64,000 nt of DNA from Polyangiaceae bacterium (GCA_025936045.1 JAICUB010000012.1:81063-145062); one strand, 5' to 3'; shown: positions 17,798 to 26,652, numbered from the stretch's first letter. The notes: generated from the sequence alone by a model not told the origin. Translations and numbers: made by a program.

Positions 17798-18015
17798 ATC
17801 CGACCACGTCCGGGCGGACCCGGACATCGACTCGGCGCAACCTAGTCGCTTTCGCAGCGATTGCAAGCAGGTTCGCTCGGCCGGACCGATCAGGCGCTCG
17901 CGTGCCGGAGACGCCAGCGCTGGCAGCACGCGCCGCCCGCCGCGTGACCCTGAACCCACCTCTGCTCCGTGTTTCCTCGCCGTCCGCTGCGCTGCCGTGC
18001 CGTGAGCCTTGGCCG

Positions 18016-19209
18016 TCAGCGGCCTCGAGAGGCCACCCGAGCGATGTGCGTTGCGAGACGCCGATACAGTTCGGCCGCCAGGCGGGGGTCGGCGCAGACT
18101 TCGGCGAAGTCGTCGGCGCGGACGCGGAGAACGCGCGTGGTTTGGTCCGCGATGGGCGGCTCGGCGGGCCCCGCGAGACCCACGAGCGATTCGGGGAAGA
18201 CGAGGGCGCCGGCGCCGACCGTGCGCTCGGCGTTCGAGTAGCGTACGACCCCGTCGAGGACGATGTAGGCGACGAGGTTGCTCGTGACGAGGCGCGGGAT
18301 GCGCTCGCCGGCGGCGAATTCGACCTCGACGGCGGCCGCCAGCGCGCTCAGCGCGAAGGATTGTGGAAGGTCGACGAGCAGCGGGCTCTGGCGGGCGCGC
18401 TCGAGGTCGCCCGCGGCGAGCCCGCGGTCGTGATCGGTACGTTTGACGAAGCGTTCGCCGATTTCGACGACGACGGCCGTCGCGTTGTCGCGCCCGAGCT
18501 CGGCCGCGCGCGCGACGAGCGAGCCGGACGCGTGCGCCGCGGACCCGCTGCGCACGAGGTCGGAAAGCTCCGCTTCGGCTTCGACTTGGCCGTGAACGCC
18601 GTCGGTGCACAGCAGCAAGCGATCGCTCCGCGCGAGATCGACGAAGAGCGTGTCCACCTGAACTTGATCGGCGAGGCCGATCGCGTTGGTGATGCCGGAG
18701 CTCCGGAGCACGCCCGCCCCGCCCGCGCCCGAGCAATGATCCTGCGTGAGCTGCAGCATGGTGCGCGACCGCGCGAGGTAGACGCGCCCGTCACCCGCGT
18801 GCGCCACGAACGCGTTGCCGCGCGCGAGCCAGACGACGTCGAGGGTCGTGCCCATGCCACGGTGCTCCTCGTTGGCTGCGGCGTCCGCGAGAACCGCACG
18901 GTTCGCCTCCTCGAGGGCACGCCGCAAGCACGCGTAAACGGAGCGCCGGTTCTCGAGATCCGCCTTGGCGACGTAGGCGTCGATCACGCGCTGCGCCTCG
19001 CGGCCCGAGAGCACCTTGCGCACGGTTTCGACCGCCAGGAGCGCGGCGACGTCCCCTGCGCGGTGGCCTCCCATGCCGTCCGCGACGGCAAAAAGCGCGA
19101 TTTCCGGCGCGAGGAGCGCGGCGTCCTCGTAGTGCTCGCGCCGGGCCCCCTTGTCGCTCGCCGTCGCAAAGTCGGCTCGATAGTCGAAGCGCGGGAGGAT
19201 GGTGGACAT
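18016..19209 (-). CDS. PP2C-type Ser/Thr phosphatase fused to a cyclic-nucleotide-binding domain
   Basis: Residues 10-250 are a PP2C phosphatase with its metal-binding motifs: NREHYEDA-like start, FAVADGMGGHRAGD, GMGTTLDVVWLARGNAFVAH, HAGDGRVYLAR, LCTDGVHG and GRDNATAVVVEIG. Residues 275-395 resemble a cNMP-binding/Crp sensor fold (FALSALAAAVEVEFAAGE, IVLDGVVRYSNAERTVGAG). The fusion suggests dephosphorylation of Ser/Thr-kinase substrates under control of a small ligand or redox state. The canonical cAMP phosphate-binding cassette is not clear, so the ligand is unknown. It is divergent from tsaB with 28 bases between the start codons. Confidence 0.85.
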   Translation of the reverse strand: MSTILPRFDYRADFATASDKGARREHYEDAALLAPEIALFAVADGMGGHRAGDVAALLAVETVRKVLSGREAQRVIDAYVAKADLENRRSVYACLRRALEEANRAVLADAAANEEHRGMGTTLDVVWLARGNAFVAHAGDGRVYLARSRTMLQLTQDHCSGAGGAGVLRSSGITNAIGLADQVQVDTLFVDLARSDRLLLCTDGVHGQVEAEAELSDLVRSGSAAHASGSLVARAAELGRDNATAVVVEIGERFVKRTDHDRGLAAGDLERARQSPLLVDLPQSFALSALAAAVEVEFAAGERIPRLVTSNLVAYIVLDGVVRYSNAERTVGAGALVFPESLVGLAGPAEPPIADQTTRVLRVRADDFAEVCADPRLAAELYRRLATHIARVASRGR

Positions 19210-19237
19210 CGGCCCCTCACGATATCACCATCGCGCC

Positions 19238-19909
19238 GTGCGAGTTTTAGGCATCGAAACTTCGACGCGGCGCGGCTCGGTCGCGGTGAGCTCGGACGGC
19301 GTCGTCGTCGCCGCCCACACTCACGAGGAGCCGAACGCGCATGCGGAACGCTTGCTCGGTCTCATCGAGCGTTCGCTGACCGACGCCGGCATCACGCGCG
19401 ACGTGCTCGACCGCATCGCGGTCGGCGTGGGGCCCGGGTCGTTTACCGGGCTTCGCGTCGGGATTGCGCTCGCGCAGGGCATTGCCCTCGGGCTTGGGCG
19501 GCCGCTCGTCGGCATGGGGTCGCTCGACGCGATGGCGCGCGCCGTATCGGCCAGCGATCGGCGCGTGCGCGTGCCGGTGCTCGACGCGCGGCGCGGCGAG
19601 CTTTTCGTCGCAGCTTATGCGCCGGACGGCGCCGAGCTCCTCGCGCCCGCAGCGCTCACCGCGAGCGCGGCGCGCGGGGCCCTGCATGCGGCCCTCGCGG
19701 GTGCGAGCGCCGTGCTCGTCGGCGAGAGCGCCGGCGAGCTCGGCATGGATTTCGAGCTCCTCCGCGGTGCGGAGCTCGACTTGCCGCACGCGAGCACGGT
19801 TGCACTCCTCGGCGCGACGCTCGAGCCGGACACGGCCCGAGCGGAGCCCGTGTACGTGCGCGGGCCCGGCGCAACGTTGCCGAACTTGCCGCCTTCGCCA
19901 CTCGGCTGA
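19238..19909 (+). CDS. tsaB: tRNA threonylcarbamoyladenosine biosynthesis protein TsaB
   Basis: TsaB partners TsaD in making the t6A modification of ANN-decoding tRNAs. The GTG start at 19238 puts the typical N-terminus VRVLGIETSTRRGSVAV at the front. The ASKHA-fold motifs GVGPGSFTGLRVGIALAQG and GMGSLDAMARA are present. The length, 223 residues, is normal. The gene heads a plus-strand run of core genes. Confidence 0.93.
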   Translation: MRVLGIETSTRRGSVAVSSDGVVVAAHTHEEPNAHAERLLGLIERSLTDAGITRDVLDRIAVGVGPGSFTGLRVGIALAQGIALGLGRPLVGMGSLDAMARAVSASDRRVRVPVLDARRGELFVAAYAPDGAELLAPAALTASAARGALHAALAGASAVLVGESAGELGMDFELLRGAELDLPHASTVALLGATLEPDTARAEPVYVRGPGATLPNLPPSPLG

Positions 19910-19972
19910 GCACCGGCGCAGCCTTGCGGCTTGAGCACGGAAGCGAGCTTGGGTGTAGCATCCACCCTGCCG

Positions 19973-20683
19973 ATGGCGACGCCCGCAGACGGTCCGAGCG
20001 ACCGCGACCACTTGCTCTCCCGCTTCGGACGCTCGTTTGCCGCCGGCGCGGTGCTCTTTCGCGACGGCGAGCCGGCTGATTTCGCGTACCTGTTGCAAAG
20101 CGGGCGCGTCCGCCTGTTCAAGCAGGTGGGCGCGATGGAGCGCAGCCTGCGCGTCGCACGCGCGGGTGACCTCTTCGGGGAGTCCGCGCTCGAGCCGGGC
20201 GCCATGCGGCGCTCGACCGCCGTCACGCTCGACGAGGTGACGGCCGTCGCCGTGGATCATGCGACGTTCGACGACGTGCTTACCATGCACCCGAGCGTGG
20301 GCTCGAGCGTGCTGCAGCAGCTCTTGAGCCGCCTGCGCGACGCGGAGGATCAGATCGAGATCCTGATGATGCGCGATCACCAATCCAAGGTCGTCGTGGC
20401 ACTGACGAAGCTCGTTCAGCGTGAAATGGCGCTCAGCGACGGCAGCAACGGCAGCGACATCAGCTTGCAGGTTTCGCCGCTCGAGCTGGCGGCCCGCGTC
20501 GGGCTCGACGTCGAGGCGGTCAAGCGCGTCGTCGCGCAGCTGCGTGAGGGCGGCTACGTGCGGATCCAAAACGAGCGCGTCGAGGTGACGGACCTCGAGA
20601 CGCTGCGCGAGCTCTATTCGCTATTGAGCCTGAAGGACCAGCTCCGCGGCAGTCCCGAGCGCGAACGAGGACGGAGCGCGTGA
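19973..20683 (+). CDS. Crp/Fnr-type transcriptional regulator
   Basis: ATG 19973 is preferred over an in-frame TTG at 19931. Residues 15-125 form a cNMP-binding beta roll (FAAGAVLFRDGEPADFAYLL, GRVRLFKQVG, AGDLFGESALEPGAMRRST). A long dimer helix follows (SVLQQLLSRLRDAEDQIEIL), then a winged-helix DNA-binding domain (LELAARVGLDVEAVKRVVAQ). The Glu and Arg of the phosphate-binding cassette are present (GESALEP...RRST), so cAMP or a related nucleotide could bind. Its stop overlaps the next start as GTGA, so it shares an operon with a Tgl/PilF-like protein. Confidence 0.88.
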   Translation: MATPADGPSDRDHLLSRFGRSFAAGAVLFRDGEPADFAYLLQSGRVRLFKQVGAMERSLRVARAGDLFGESALEPGAMRRSTAVTLDEVTAVAVDHATFDDVLTMHPSVGSSVLQQLLSRLRDAEDQIEILMMRDHQSKVVVALTKLVQREMALSDGSNGSDISLQVSPLELAARVGLDVEAVKRVVAQLREGGYVRIQNERVEVTDLETLRELYSLLSLKDQLRGSPERERGRSA

Positions 20684-21492
20684 CCGAGGAACGGATGCGC
20701 CGCCGGCGACCGTGGCTCCTGCTCGCGCCTCTCCTGATCGCGTGCTCGTCTGGGAACGCGGCGGGACCGCATGCTCAGGATCCGAGCCGCCAGGCCGAGA
20801 CGGAGTACGACGTCGCCCGCGACCTCTGGCTCCGGCGCAACGATCCGCGCGGAGCGCTCGAGCACGCGCTCAAGGCCGCGGACCTCGACGATGGAAACGC
20901 GGAGGCGGCGCACCTCGTCGCGCTCCTCTACCTCGACTTTTGCAGCCGCAATAGCGCCGAGTGCAGGTTGCCGGAAGCCGAACGCTTCGCACGGCGTGCG
21001 CTCGAAGTGAAGAGCGACTTTCGCGAAGCCCAAAACACGCTCGCCGTGATCCTGATCCACGAGCACCGCCCAGAGGAAGCAGCGCGACTCCTCGTGCCGC
21101 TCACGCAGGACATCCTCTATACGACGCCGGAGGATGCGTGGGGTAACCTCGGCTGGGCTTACCTCGAGCTCGGAAAGCTCGAGCCTGCGGTGGATGCGCT
21201 GCGCCGGAGCATCGCGGCGCAGCCGGCCTTTTGCGTGGGAAACTACCGTCTCGGTGTAGCCTACGAACGGCTCGGTCAGCTCTCGCTCGCCGAGAGCTCG
21301 TACACACAGGCGCTGGAGACCGAAGCGCCTGGCTGCACGGGGCTGCAGGATGCCTGGTTCGGGCGGGCGCGGGTACGTCTTCGCGCGGCCAACCAGCCTG
21401 AAGCCCAGGCGGATTTGGAGCGCTGCGTGGCCCTGTCGAAGGCGACGCCCGCCGGCAAAGAATGTAGCTCCATGTTAGCGAAACTAAAGTAG
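20680..21492 (+). CDS. TPR outer-membrane lipoprotein, Tgl/PilF-like
   Basis: The GTG start overlaps the previous stop (GTGA). A signal peptide ends in lipobox LLIACSS, so the mature protein is probably tethered to the outer membrane. Five to six TPR units follow (NDPRGALEHALKAADLDDGN, AERFARRALEVKSDFREAQN, DAWGNLGWAYLELGKLEPAV, GNYRLGVAYERLGQLSLAES). At 270 residues, and with a Cys pair in the middle (FCSRNSAEC), it resembles Tgl/PilF/PilW pilotins, which assemble the PilQ secretin of type IV pili. No other pilus gene is in the window, so that role is inference from family and size. Confidence 0.8.
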   Translation: MTEERMRRRRPWLLLAPLLIACSSGNAAGPHAQDPSRQAETEYDVARDLWLRRNDPRGALEHALKAADLDDGNAEAAHLVALLYLDFCSRNSAECRLPEAERFARRALEVKSDFREAQNTLAVILIHEHRPEEAARLLVPLTQDILYTTPEDAWGNLGWAYLELGKLEPAVDALRRSIAAQPAFCVGNYRLGVAYERLGQLSLAESSYTQALETEAPGCTGLQDAWFGRARVRLRAANQPEAQADLERCVALSKATPAGKECSSMLAKLK

Positions 21493-21505
21493 TCTCTGGC
21501 TCCCC

Positions 21506-21931
21506 ATGACCTCGGTCGGTGAGCACCTCCGGAAGCTGCGCGAAGAGAAGCGCATGAGCCTCGCGGAGGTTTCGCGCGCCACCCGCGTGCCGCTCGCCAG
21601 CGTCGAACGGATCGAGGCAGATCGCTTCGACGAGCTCCCGGGTGAAGTCTTCGTGCGGGGCTTTTTGCGAGCCTACGCCAAAGCGATCGAGGTGCCGGTC
21701 GACGACGTGCTCGCCCGTTACACGGCGAGCCGCCGCGTCGCGTGGGTGACGCCGCTGCCGATCACGAGCCCGGTGCGGCCGGCGCGCAGCCGTCGCTTCG
21801 GCGTCGCGATTGCATTCGTGCTCTTGCTCATTCTGTTCACGCTCGCGCTCAGCATCGTGCTCCGGCCCCGCGGCGACGACATGCCGCAAGAGCTTTCGGC
21901 GCGCGCGCTGCCCGCGCTCGACGCCTCCTGA
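21506..21931 (+). CDS. RodZ-like protein: HTH domain plus single membrane helix
   Basis: Residues 1-75 are an XRE/HTH_25 domain (VGEHLRKLREEKRMSLAEVS, ATRVPLASVERIEADRFDEL, VFVRGFLRAYAKAIEVP) as found at the N-terminus of RodZ. One transmembrane helix lies at about residues 97-119 (FGVAIAFVLLLILFTLALSI). Only some 20 residues follow, so the periplasmic domain of full RodZ is missing. It may act in cell-shape control or as a membrane-bound regulator. Tight spacing places it in one operon with the TPR lipoprotein and recO. Confidence 0.82.
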   Translation: MTSVGEHLRKLREEKRMSLAEVSRATRVPLASVERIEADRFDELPGEVFVRGFLRAYAKAIEVPVDDVLARYTASRRVAWVTPLPITSPVRPARSRRFGVAIAFVLLLILFTLALSIVLRPRGDDMPQELSARALPALDAS

Positions 21932-21934
21932 CGC

Positions 21935-22669
21935 GTGGCCGTCGCCCGCGCGCGACCTCAAGACAGCGTTCGCACGACGCGAGCGCTCTTGCTCAAGCGC
22001 ACGGAGTACGGCGAGGCCGATCTCGTGCTCTCGCTTTTTACCGAACGCTACGGCCGCGTGTCCGCGCTCGCGCGCGCGGCGCGCAGGAGCACGCGTCGCT
22101 TCAGCGGCGCGCTCGAGCCGATGCACACGCTCGACGTGGGTCTCGAAGAGCGGCCGAAGAGCGAGCTCTTCATGCTGCGTGAAGCGGGCATCGCCGTCGC
22201 GCGCACCGGACTCACGGGCAGCCTGGCGCGGCTCGAAGCAGCAGGAAAAGCGCTGTCGTGGGTGCGCCGCGCCGCGCCGCCGCGGACACCGGAGCCCGAG
22301 CTCTGGCTCGCGGTCGAAGGGCTGCTCGACCGCCTCGCCGAACGCGGCGAAACGCTCGAACCGAAGCGCTTGCTCGCAGCTGCCGGGCTCCGCATCTTGG
22401 CGACGCTCGGCTGGGGGCTCGACTTCGAGCGCTGCGTGCGCTGCGGCAAGGAGTGCCCGCCCGAGCAGGTCGCGCTGCTCGACGCCCAGCACGGCGGACT
22501 CGTGTGCCGCGCGTGCGGAGGCGCGCGCCTTCGAATCGAGGGACCGCTCCGCGAGCGGCTCGCACGCGCGGCCGCCGACGGTGATCCGAACGCGCTCGAG
22601 CTCGACGACGCCGAACTCGCCTCCACGCTGGTCGAAGCGGTGCTCAAGGCGCACGCGGGGCTCGAGTGA
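21935..22669 (+). CDS. recO: DNA repair protein RecO
   Basis: RecO loads RecA at gaps in recombinational repair together with RecR. The GTG start lies three bases after the previous stop. The N-terminal OB fold is recognisable (TRALLLKRTEYGEADLVLSL, FTERYGRVSALARAARRSTR), and the C-terminal part carries the zinc motif CVRCGKEC and CRACGG. The length of 244 residues is typical. Confidence 0.92.
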   Translation: MAVARARPQDSVRTTRALLLKRTEYGEADLVLSLFTERYGRVSALARAARRSTRRFSGALEPMHTLDVGLEERPKSELFMLREAGIAVARTGLTGSLARLEAAGKALSWVRRAAPPRTPEPELWLAVEGLLDRLAERGETLEPKRLLAAAGLRILATLGWGLDFERCVRCGKECPPEQVALLDAQHGGLVCRACGGARLRIEGPLRERLARAAADGDPNALELDDAELASTLVEAVLKAHAGLE

Positions 22670-22689
22670 AGAATGCTAGAAGGACGAGC

Positions 22690-24315
22690 GTGAACGAGCG
22701 AACCGCCGTCCCGTCCGCGGAGGCCGGCGAGCGCAGGCGGATCGCCAAGAGCGCCGGTATCGTGGCGACCGGGACGCTCGCGAGCCGCCTGCTCGGCCTC
22801 GGCCGCGACCAGACGATCGCAGCGCTATTTCCGCGCGCCGTGACCGACGCGTTCTTCGTCGCGTTCACGATCCCGAACGTCCTCCGGCAGCTGCTCGGGG
22901 AAGGCGCGGTGCAGAACGCCGTGCTGCCCGTGCTCGTGAAGGTGAAGGAGCAAGGCGGGGAGAGCGAAGCGCGCCGCTTTTTCCGGGCCGTGCGCGGCGT
23001 CTCGCTGCTGGCGCTCGTGGGCACGACCGCGCTCGGCATCGGCTTCGCGCCCGCGCTCGTGAATTTGTTCGCGGGCGGCTATGCGAACGTGGCCGGCGAG
23101 CTCGAGCGCACGGTGCTGCTCACGCGCTGGGTCTTCCCTTACATCCTGTGCATGGGCACGGCCGCGCTCGGAGCAGCGGCGCTGAACACGCACGGGCGCT
23201 TCGTCGCGACGTCGTTCGCGCCCGCGCTGCTCAACGTTTCGTTCATCACGCTCGCGCTCGTGTTGCCGCCGCTCTTGGGCGCGCGCGGTTACGATCGCGG
23301 GCTCGCGCTCGCGGCCGGCGCGTTGCTCGGCGGCGTGCTGCAGGTCCTTGCGCAATGGCCGAGCCTTCGAGCGATCGGCTACCTCGAAGCGCCGAGCTTC
23401 GAGCTCGCGAACCCTCACGTGCGCGAGGTCGCGCGCCGCATGGCGCCCCTGCTCGTCGGCATGGGCGTCTACTACGTCGACGTCGTGCTCGCGCGGCGCT
23501 TTCTCTCGGAGCTCGGGCTCGGCGCGCAGAGCTACTTCTCTTGGGCCATGCGGCTCTGCGATTTCCCGCAGGGCATCTTCGTGATGGCGCTGCAGGCCGC
23601 GGCGCTGCCGAGCCTCGCGCGCCTCGCCGCTCGCTCGGACCTCGACGAGCTCGGGCGTACGTTCGCGTTCGGCATGCGGCTCGCGTTGTTCGTCGCGATC
23701 CCGGCGACGGCGCTGTTCGTCGGGCTCGCGGAGCCGCTCGTGGTGTTGCTCTTCCAGCGCGGCGAGTTCGATCACGAATCGGCGCGCCAGACGGCGCACG
23801 CGCTCGTGGCGCAGGGCGCGGGCGTGTGGCTCGTCGCCGCGGTGCGCCAGCTGCTCGCCGTATATTACGCCGTCGGGGACACGCGCACGCCGGTGTACGT
23901 GGCGGCGAGCGATCTGCTCGCGTTCATCGTGCTCGCGCTCGTCCTGCGCGGTCCGCTCGGCCACGTGGGGGTCGGCTGGGCGGTGAGCGGCTCGAGCGCG
24001 GTGCAAGCGCTCCTCCTTTGGGTGCTCCTGGCGCGCAAGGTTCCGACCATCCGTGGCCAGGGGATTGGGGGGTCGGTCCTACGAGTGCTCGTGGCTTCGG
24101 CGGCCGGCGTTGCCGGGGGCCGGGCCGTCGCGGGGGTCCTCGCTGCCGGCCCAGGCAGCGGCGCGGTTGCCCGCGCGTTGCCGGGTCTTTTGGGCGCGCT
24201 CGCTTTCGGGGCTAGCTTCTTGGTCGTGGCATTCGTGTTGAAGAGCCCCGAGCTCGTCACGCTGTGGACCGAACTGAAGAAGCGCCGCGCGCGCCGACGC
24301 GGAGGTGCGGCATGA
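22690..24315 (+). CDS. murJ: Lipid II flippase MurJ
   Basis: MurJ moves lipid II across the inner membrane for peptidoglycan synthesis. GTG 22690 is chosen because a strong AGAAGGA lies 5 bases before it; a GTG at 22666 overlaps the recO stop. The protein has about 14 hydrophobic segments and the N-terminal family signature (GIVATGTLASRLLGLGRDQT, FPRAVTDAFFVAFTIPNVLR, LLGEGAVQNAVLPVLVKV) plus FDHESARQTAHAL later. Its stop overlaps the engB start (ATGA). Confidence 0.93.
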   Translation: MNERTAVPSAEAGERRRIAKSAGIVATGTLASRLLGLGRDQTIAALFPRAVTDAFFVAFTIPNVLRQLLGEGAVQNAVLPVLVKVKEQGGESEARRFFRAVRGVSLLALVGTTALGIGFAPALVNLFAGGYANVAGELERTVLLTRWVFPYILCMGTAALGAAALNTHGRFVATSFAPALLNVSFITLALVLPPLLGARGYDRGLALAAGALLGGVLQVLAQWPSLRAIGYLEAPSFELANPHVREVARRMAPLLVGMGVYYVDVVLARRFLSELGLGAQSYFSWAMRLCDFPQGIFVMALQAAALPSLARLAARSDLDELGRTFAFGMRLALFVAIPATALFVGLAEPLVVLLFQRGEFDHESARQTAHALVAQGAGVWLVAAVRQLLAVYYAVGDTRTPVYVAASDLLAFIVLALVLRGPLGHVGVGWAVSGSSAVQALLLWVLLARKVPTIRGQGIGGSVLRVLVASAAGVAGGRAVAGVLAAGPGSGAVARALPGLLGALAFGASFLVVAFVLKSPELVTLWTELKKRRARRRGGAA

Positions 24316-24953
24316 GCGGCAAGCCGCCAGCGCTCGCGCCCGTCGCCGTGGGCTCCGAGTTCATCGCGAGCGCGAGCCGCGCGGGCGAGCTCCCGCCGTC
24401 GCTCGCGGTCGAGGTCGCCTTCGCGGGGCGCTCGAACGTCGGCAAGAGCACGCTGCTGAATCTCTTGCTCGGCCATCACCTCGCACGCACGAGCTCGGCC
24501 CCCGGACGAACCCGCACGCTGAACTTCTTTTCGGTGAAGACGCGCGGCGGGAGCACACTCACTTTCGTGGACCTGCCGGGCTACGGGTTCGCGCGCCGCA
24601 GCAAGGAAGAGAAGCTCGCGTGGGCCGAGCTCGCGGAGCGCTACCTGCTCGAACGCCCGGCGCTCGCCCTCGTCATCGTGCTCGTCGATGCGCGCCGCGG
24701 GCCGGAGCCGGACGATCTCGAGCTCCTCAAGATGCTCAAGGACGCTACTCCCGGCGGCCGGGCGGCGCCCCGAGTACTCATCGTCGCGACCAAGCTCGAC
24801 AGGCTGCCGCTTTCGCAACGGAAACCCGCGCTCGCGGCGATTGCCCGTGGAGGCGTGCGCGTCGTCGGGGTGAGCGCGTCGGATCCGGTGAGCATCGGCG
24901 AGCTCTGGCGGCGCCTGCTCGCGAGCCTCGAGCTCGAACAGCCGAGCTCGTAG
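24312..24953 (+). CDS. engB: Ribosome biogenesis GTPase EngB/YsxC
   Basis: A small Ras-like GTPase needed for large-subunit assembly. G1 is GRSNVGKST, G2 region SSAPGRTRTLNFF, G3 DLPGYGFA and G4 ATKLD, all intact. At 213 residues the length is normal. The start overlaps the murJ stop (ATGA). Downstream the strand changes at a convergent junction. Confidence 0.95.
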   Translation: MSGKPPALAPVAVGSEFIASASRAGELPPSLAVEVAFAGRSNVGKSTLLNLLLGHHLARTSSAPGRTRTLNFFSVKTRGGSTLTFVDLPGYGFARRSKEEKLAWAELAERYLLERPALALVIVLVDARRGPEPDDLELLKMLKDATPGGRAAPRVLIVATKLDRLPLSQRKPALAAIARGGVRVVGVSASDPVSIGELWRRLLASLELEQPSS

Positions 24954-25013
24954 TCTACGCGCGGCTCGCGCGACCGAACACGGGCGCGCGGGCGGGCTCG
25001 AGCCTCGCTCGCT

Positions 25014-25838
25014 TCACGGAACGTGACCGGACGCCGCTGCGCCTTTGAGCTCGGTCCGGCAGTCGCCGTACAGCACGAAGTGCGCGCCCGTCTCCGACTG
25101 TTCGAAGCGCCATGCTGGCCCGCCGCGCGCGCGGAAATACTCGATGCGCGCGAGCCGGTCGCTCCTGATGCCGCGCTCGAGGGCGCGCTGCCAGATCGTC
25201 GCGAGCGTGCATTGCGGATCGGGGAGCGGCTCGGGCTGCTTCGGCGGACACGGCGTGCTCGGCTGATCGGCATCGGCGACCAGCCCTTCCTTCCGCAGGC
25301 GCACGTCCTGCTTTCCGCAGAGCGGCCGCTGCGGCAACGGGCCGACCTCGCTGTCCGGCTGCGGCCCCTGCCCGGGCGGGCTCTGAAACGCGTACCGCAC
25401 GCGGACGGGCCCCTCGGTGAGATCGACCTTGCCGTCGCTGCTCACCCCTTCGGCCGTGAAGCCGCGCAGAAGATTCCGACGCGTCACCTTGCGGGCGGCG
25501 GGCAGGGTCGCCGTCACGTCCACGTGCGCCGGCCAGCCCACGATGCCCTCGGTGGTGGGTGGGCCGGGAGGCGCGCTCGTTTCCGGCCGCGACGCGTGCT
25601 TCGCCCAGAGCGAGACGGCGATGCCGATGAGAAACGTCACCCCGACGATGGCCATGCCGAGCCACTTGTCACGCTGCCGCGCGAGGACCTCGCCCATCAC
25701 CGGATCGGCGGGAGACACGGAGGGCGGCTCAGGGGCGTGCATCGGCCGCGCGCCCGGCGCGGCGCCGAAATCGGGCAGGAGCTCCGGGCTCGGCGGCGCA
25801 GCAGCGGGCTCGGTCGGGGGTGCTTCCGGATCGCTCAT
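25014..25838 (-). CDS. Membrane-anchored hypothetical protein
   Basis: Not recognised. Residues 1-60 are Pro/Ala-rich and probably cytoplasmic. A single transmembrane helix lies at about residues 62-80 (GMAIVGVTFLIGIAVSLWA). The C-terminal 190 residues would be periplasmic and hold at least five Cys (CGKQ, CPPK, CTLAT, GDCRTE), so disulphides are likely. A beta-rich domain around VDVTATLPAARKVTRRNLL is plausible. It stands alone between engB and tRNA-Val. Confidence 0.7.
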   Translation of the reverse strand: MSDPEAPPTEPAAAPPSPELLPDFGAAPGARPMHAPEPPSVSPADPVMGEVLARQRDKWLGMAIVGVTFLIGIAVSLWAKHASRPETSAPPGPPTTEGIVGWPAHVDVTATLPAARKVTRRNLLRGFTAEGVSSDGKVDLTEGPVRVRYAFQSPPGQGPQPDSEVGPLPQRPLCGKQDVRLRKEGLVADADQPSTPCPPKQPEPLPDPQCTLATIWQRALERGIRSDRLARIEYFRARGGPAWRFEQSETGAHFVLYGDCRTELKGAAASGHVP

Positions 25839-25903
25839 CGGGAGCGCTCGTCTACTACTATTGCGGGAAGAAGCCGAGCGCGCTACACAGGCGGCGGTCT
25901 TTC

Positions 25904-25975
25904 GGGCGCATAACTCAGCGGTAGAGTGCGTCCTTCACACGGACGAAGCCGCAGGTTCGATCCCTGCTGCGCCCA
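25904..25975 (+). tRNA. tRNA-Val (CAC)
   Basis: Acceptor stem GGGCGCA/TGCGCCC, D arm CTCAGCGGTAGAG, anticodon stem CGTCC/GGACG with loop TTCACAC and anticodon CAC, and T arm GCAGG TTCGATC CCTGC. The 3' CCA is not encoded (ACCG follows). Confidence 0.95.
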
Positions 25976-26002
25976 CCGGAGGTCCCAGCGGCACGAAGCC
26001 CC

Positions 26003-26299
26003 CTGTTCCAGCTTGCTCGAACAGCGGGGCTCTGTCTGGCCGCGATCGCGTGCGGCACGCCCACGACCATGGACACGCGCGTCGTGCTTCCGGGCTATCT
26101 GTTCGGCACGCTCGGCGAAGAGGCGTTCGATGTGCGTGCGTTCTGTCACGGCCAGCCGACCAAGTTCGCGGTCACCACGCCGCCGCGCTACGTCGCCGTC
26201 GCCGTGCTCACGCTCGGTATTTACACCCCGCACGAGCTCGAGCTCGAGTGCCGCGCTGCATCGGCGGCCGCACACGGCATGACGCCGTGGTCCCACTGA
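26003..26299 (+). CDS. Bor-like small lipoprotein, copy 1
   Basis: The first ATG in frame is 26069, but it would cut off an obvious lipoprotein signal. Reading from CTG 26003 gives LFQLARTAGLCLAAIACGTP, with lipobox AAIAC; no ATG, GTG or TTG lies in frame upstream of it. The end of the protein, AVLTLGIYTPHELELEC, matches the closing motif of the Bor family (phage lambda Bor/Iss, surface lipoproteins), and YLFGTLGEEAFDVRAFC matches the preceding block. The stop overlaps the next start (TGATG). Function in this organism is unknown. Start position is uncertain. Confidence 0.6.
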   Translation: MFQLARTAGLCLAAIACGTPTTMDTRVVLPGYLFGTLGEEAFDVRAFCHGQPTKFAVTTPPRYVAVAVLTLGIYTPHELELECRAASAAAHGMTPWSH

Positions 26300-26652
26300 T
26301 GCGTGCGCTCGCCGTGCCCCTCTTTGCCATGAGCCTCGCCGGTTGTGCCGCCACGCATCTTTACAGCGGCCTTCCGCCGGGCGACCCCCCGCACGGTTAC
26401 GAGGCGCGCTGGCACTCGTCGTTCTTCTTCGGCACGACCGAGGCGAGCGGCCCGTACGATCTCGATCGACTATGTCCGAGCGGTTGGTCCGAGATCCACC
26501 TCGCGCCCGACTTTTTCACGAGCGCAGCCGAATTGGCGACGCTTTTTCTCTACACGCCCGCCCGCCTCACCATCGTGTGCGCGCGCCCGATCGAGCTCGA
26601 CAAGCCGCTCCCTCCGCTCGACCCGCGTCACACCCACGAGGGGCGACCGTGA
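26299..26652 (+). CDS. Bor-like small lipoprotein, copy 2
   Basis: The signal peptide ends LFAMSLAGCA, a good lipobox. The body HSSFFFGTTEASGPYDLDRL, then CPSGWSEIHL and LATLFLYTPARLTIVCA follows the Bor layout (FxFG...hDLxxhCPxGW...LTLxhYTPxxhxhxC). It is a diverged tandem paralogue of the ORF just before it, with which it overlaps by TGATG. Downstream it is coupled (GTGA) to the biotinyl protein gene. Confidence 0.75.
   Translation: MRALAVPLFAMSLAGCAATHLYSGLPPGDPPHGYEARWHSSFFFGTTEASGPYDLDRLCPSGWSEIHLAPDFFTSAAELATLFLYTPARLTIVCARPIELDKPLPPLDPRHTHEGRP

Noticed and set aside
17902..20079. 725-codon plus-strand frame across the PP2C gene and tsaB
   Set aside because: Runs through two recognisable genes in other frames; Arg-rich shadow.
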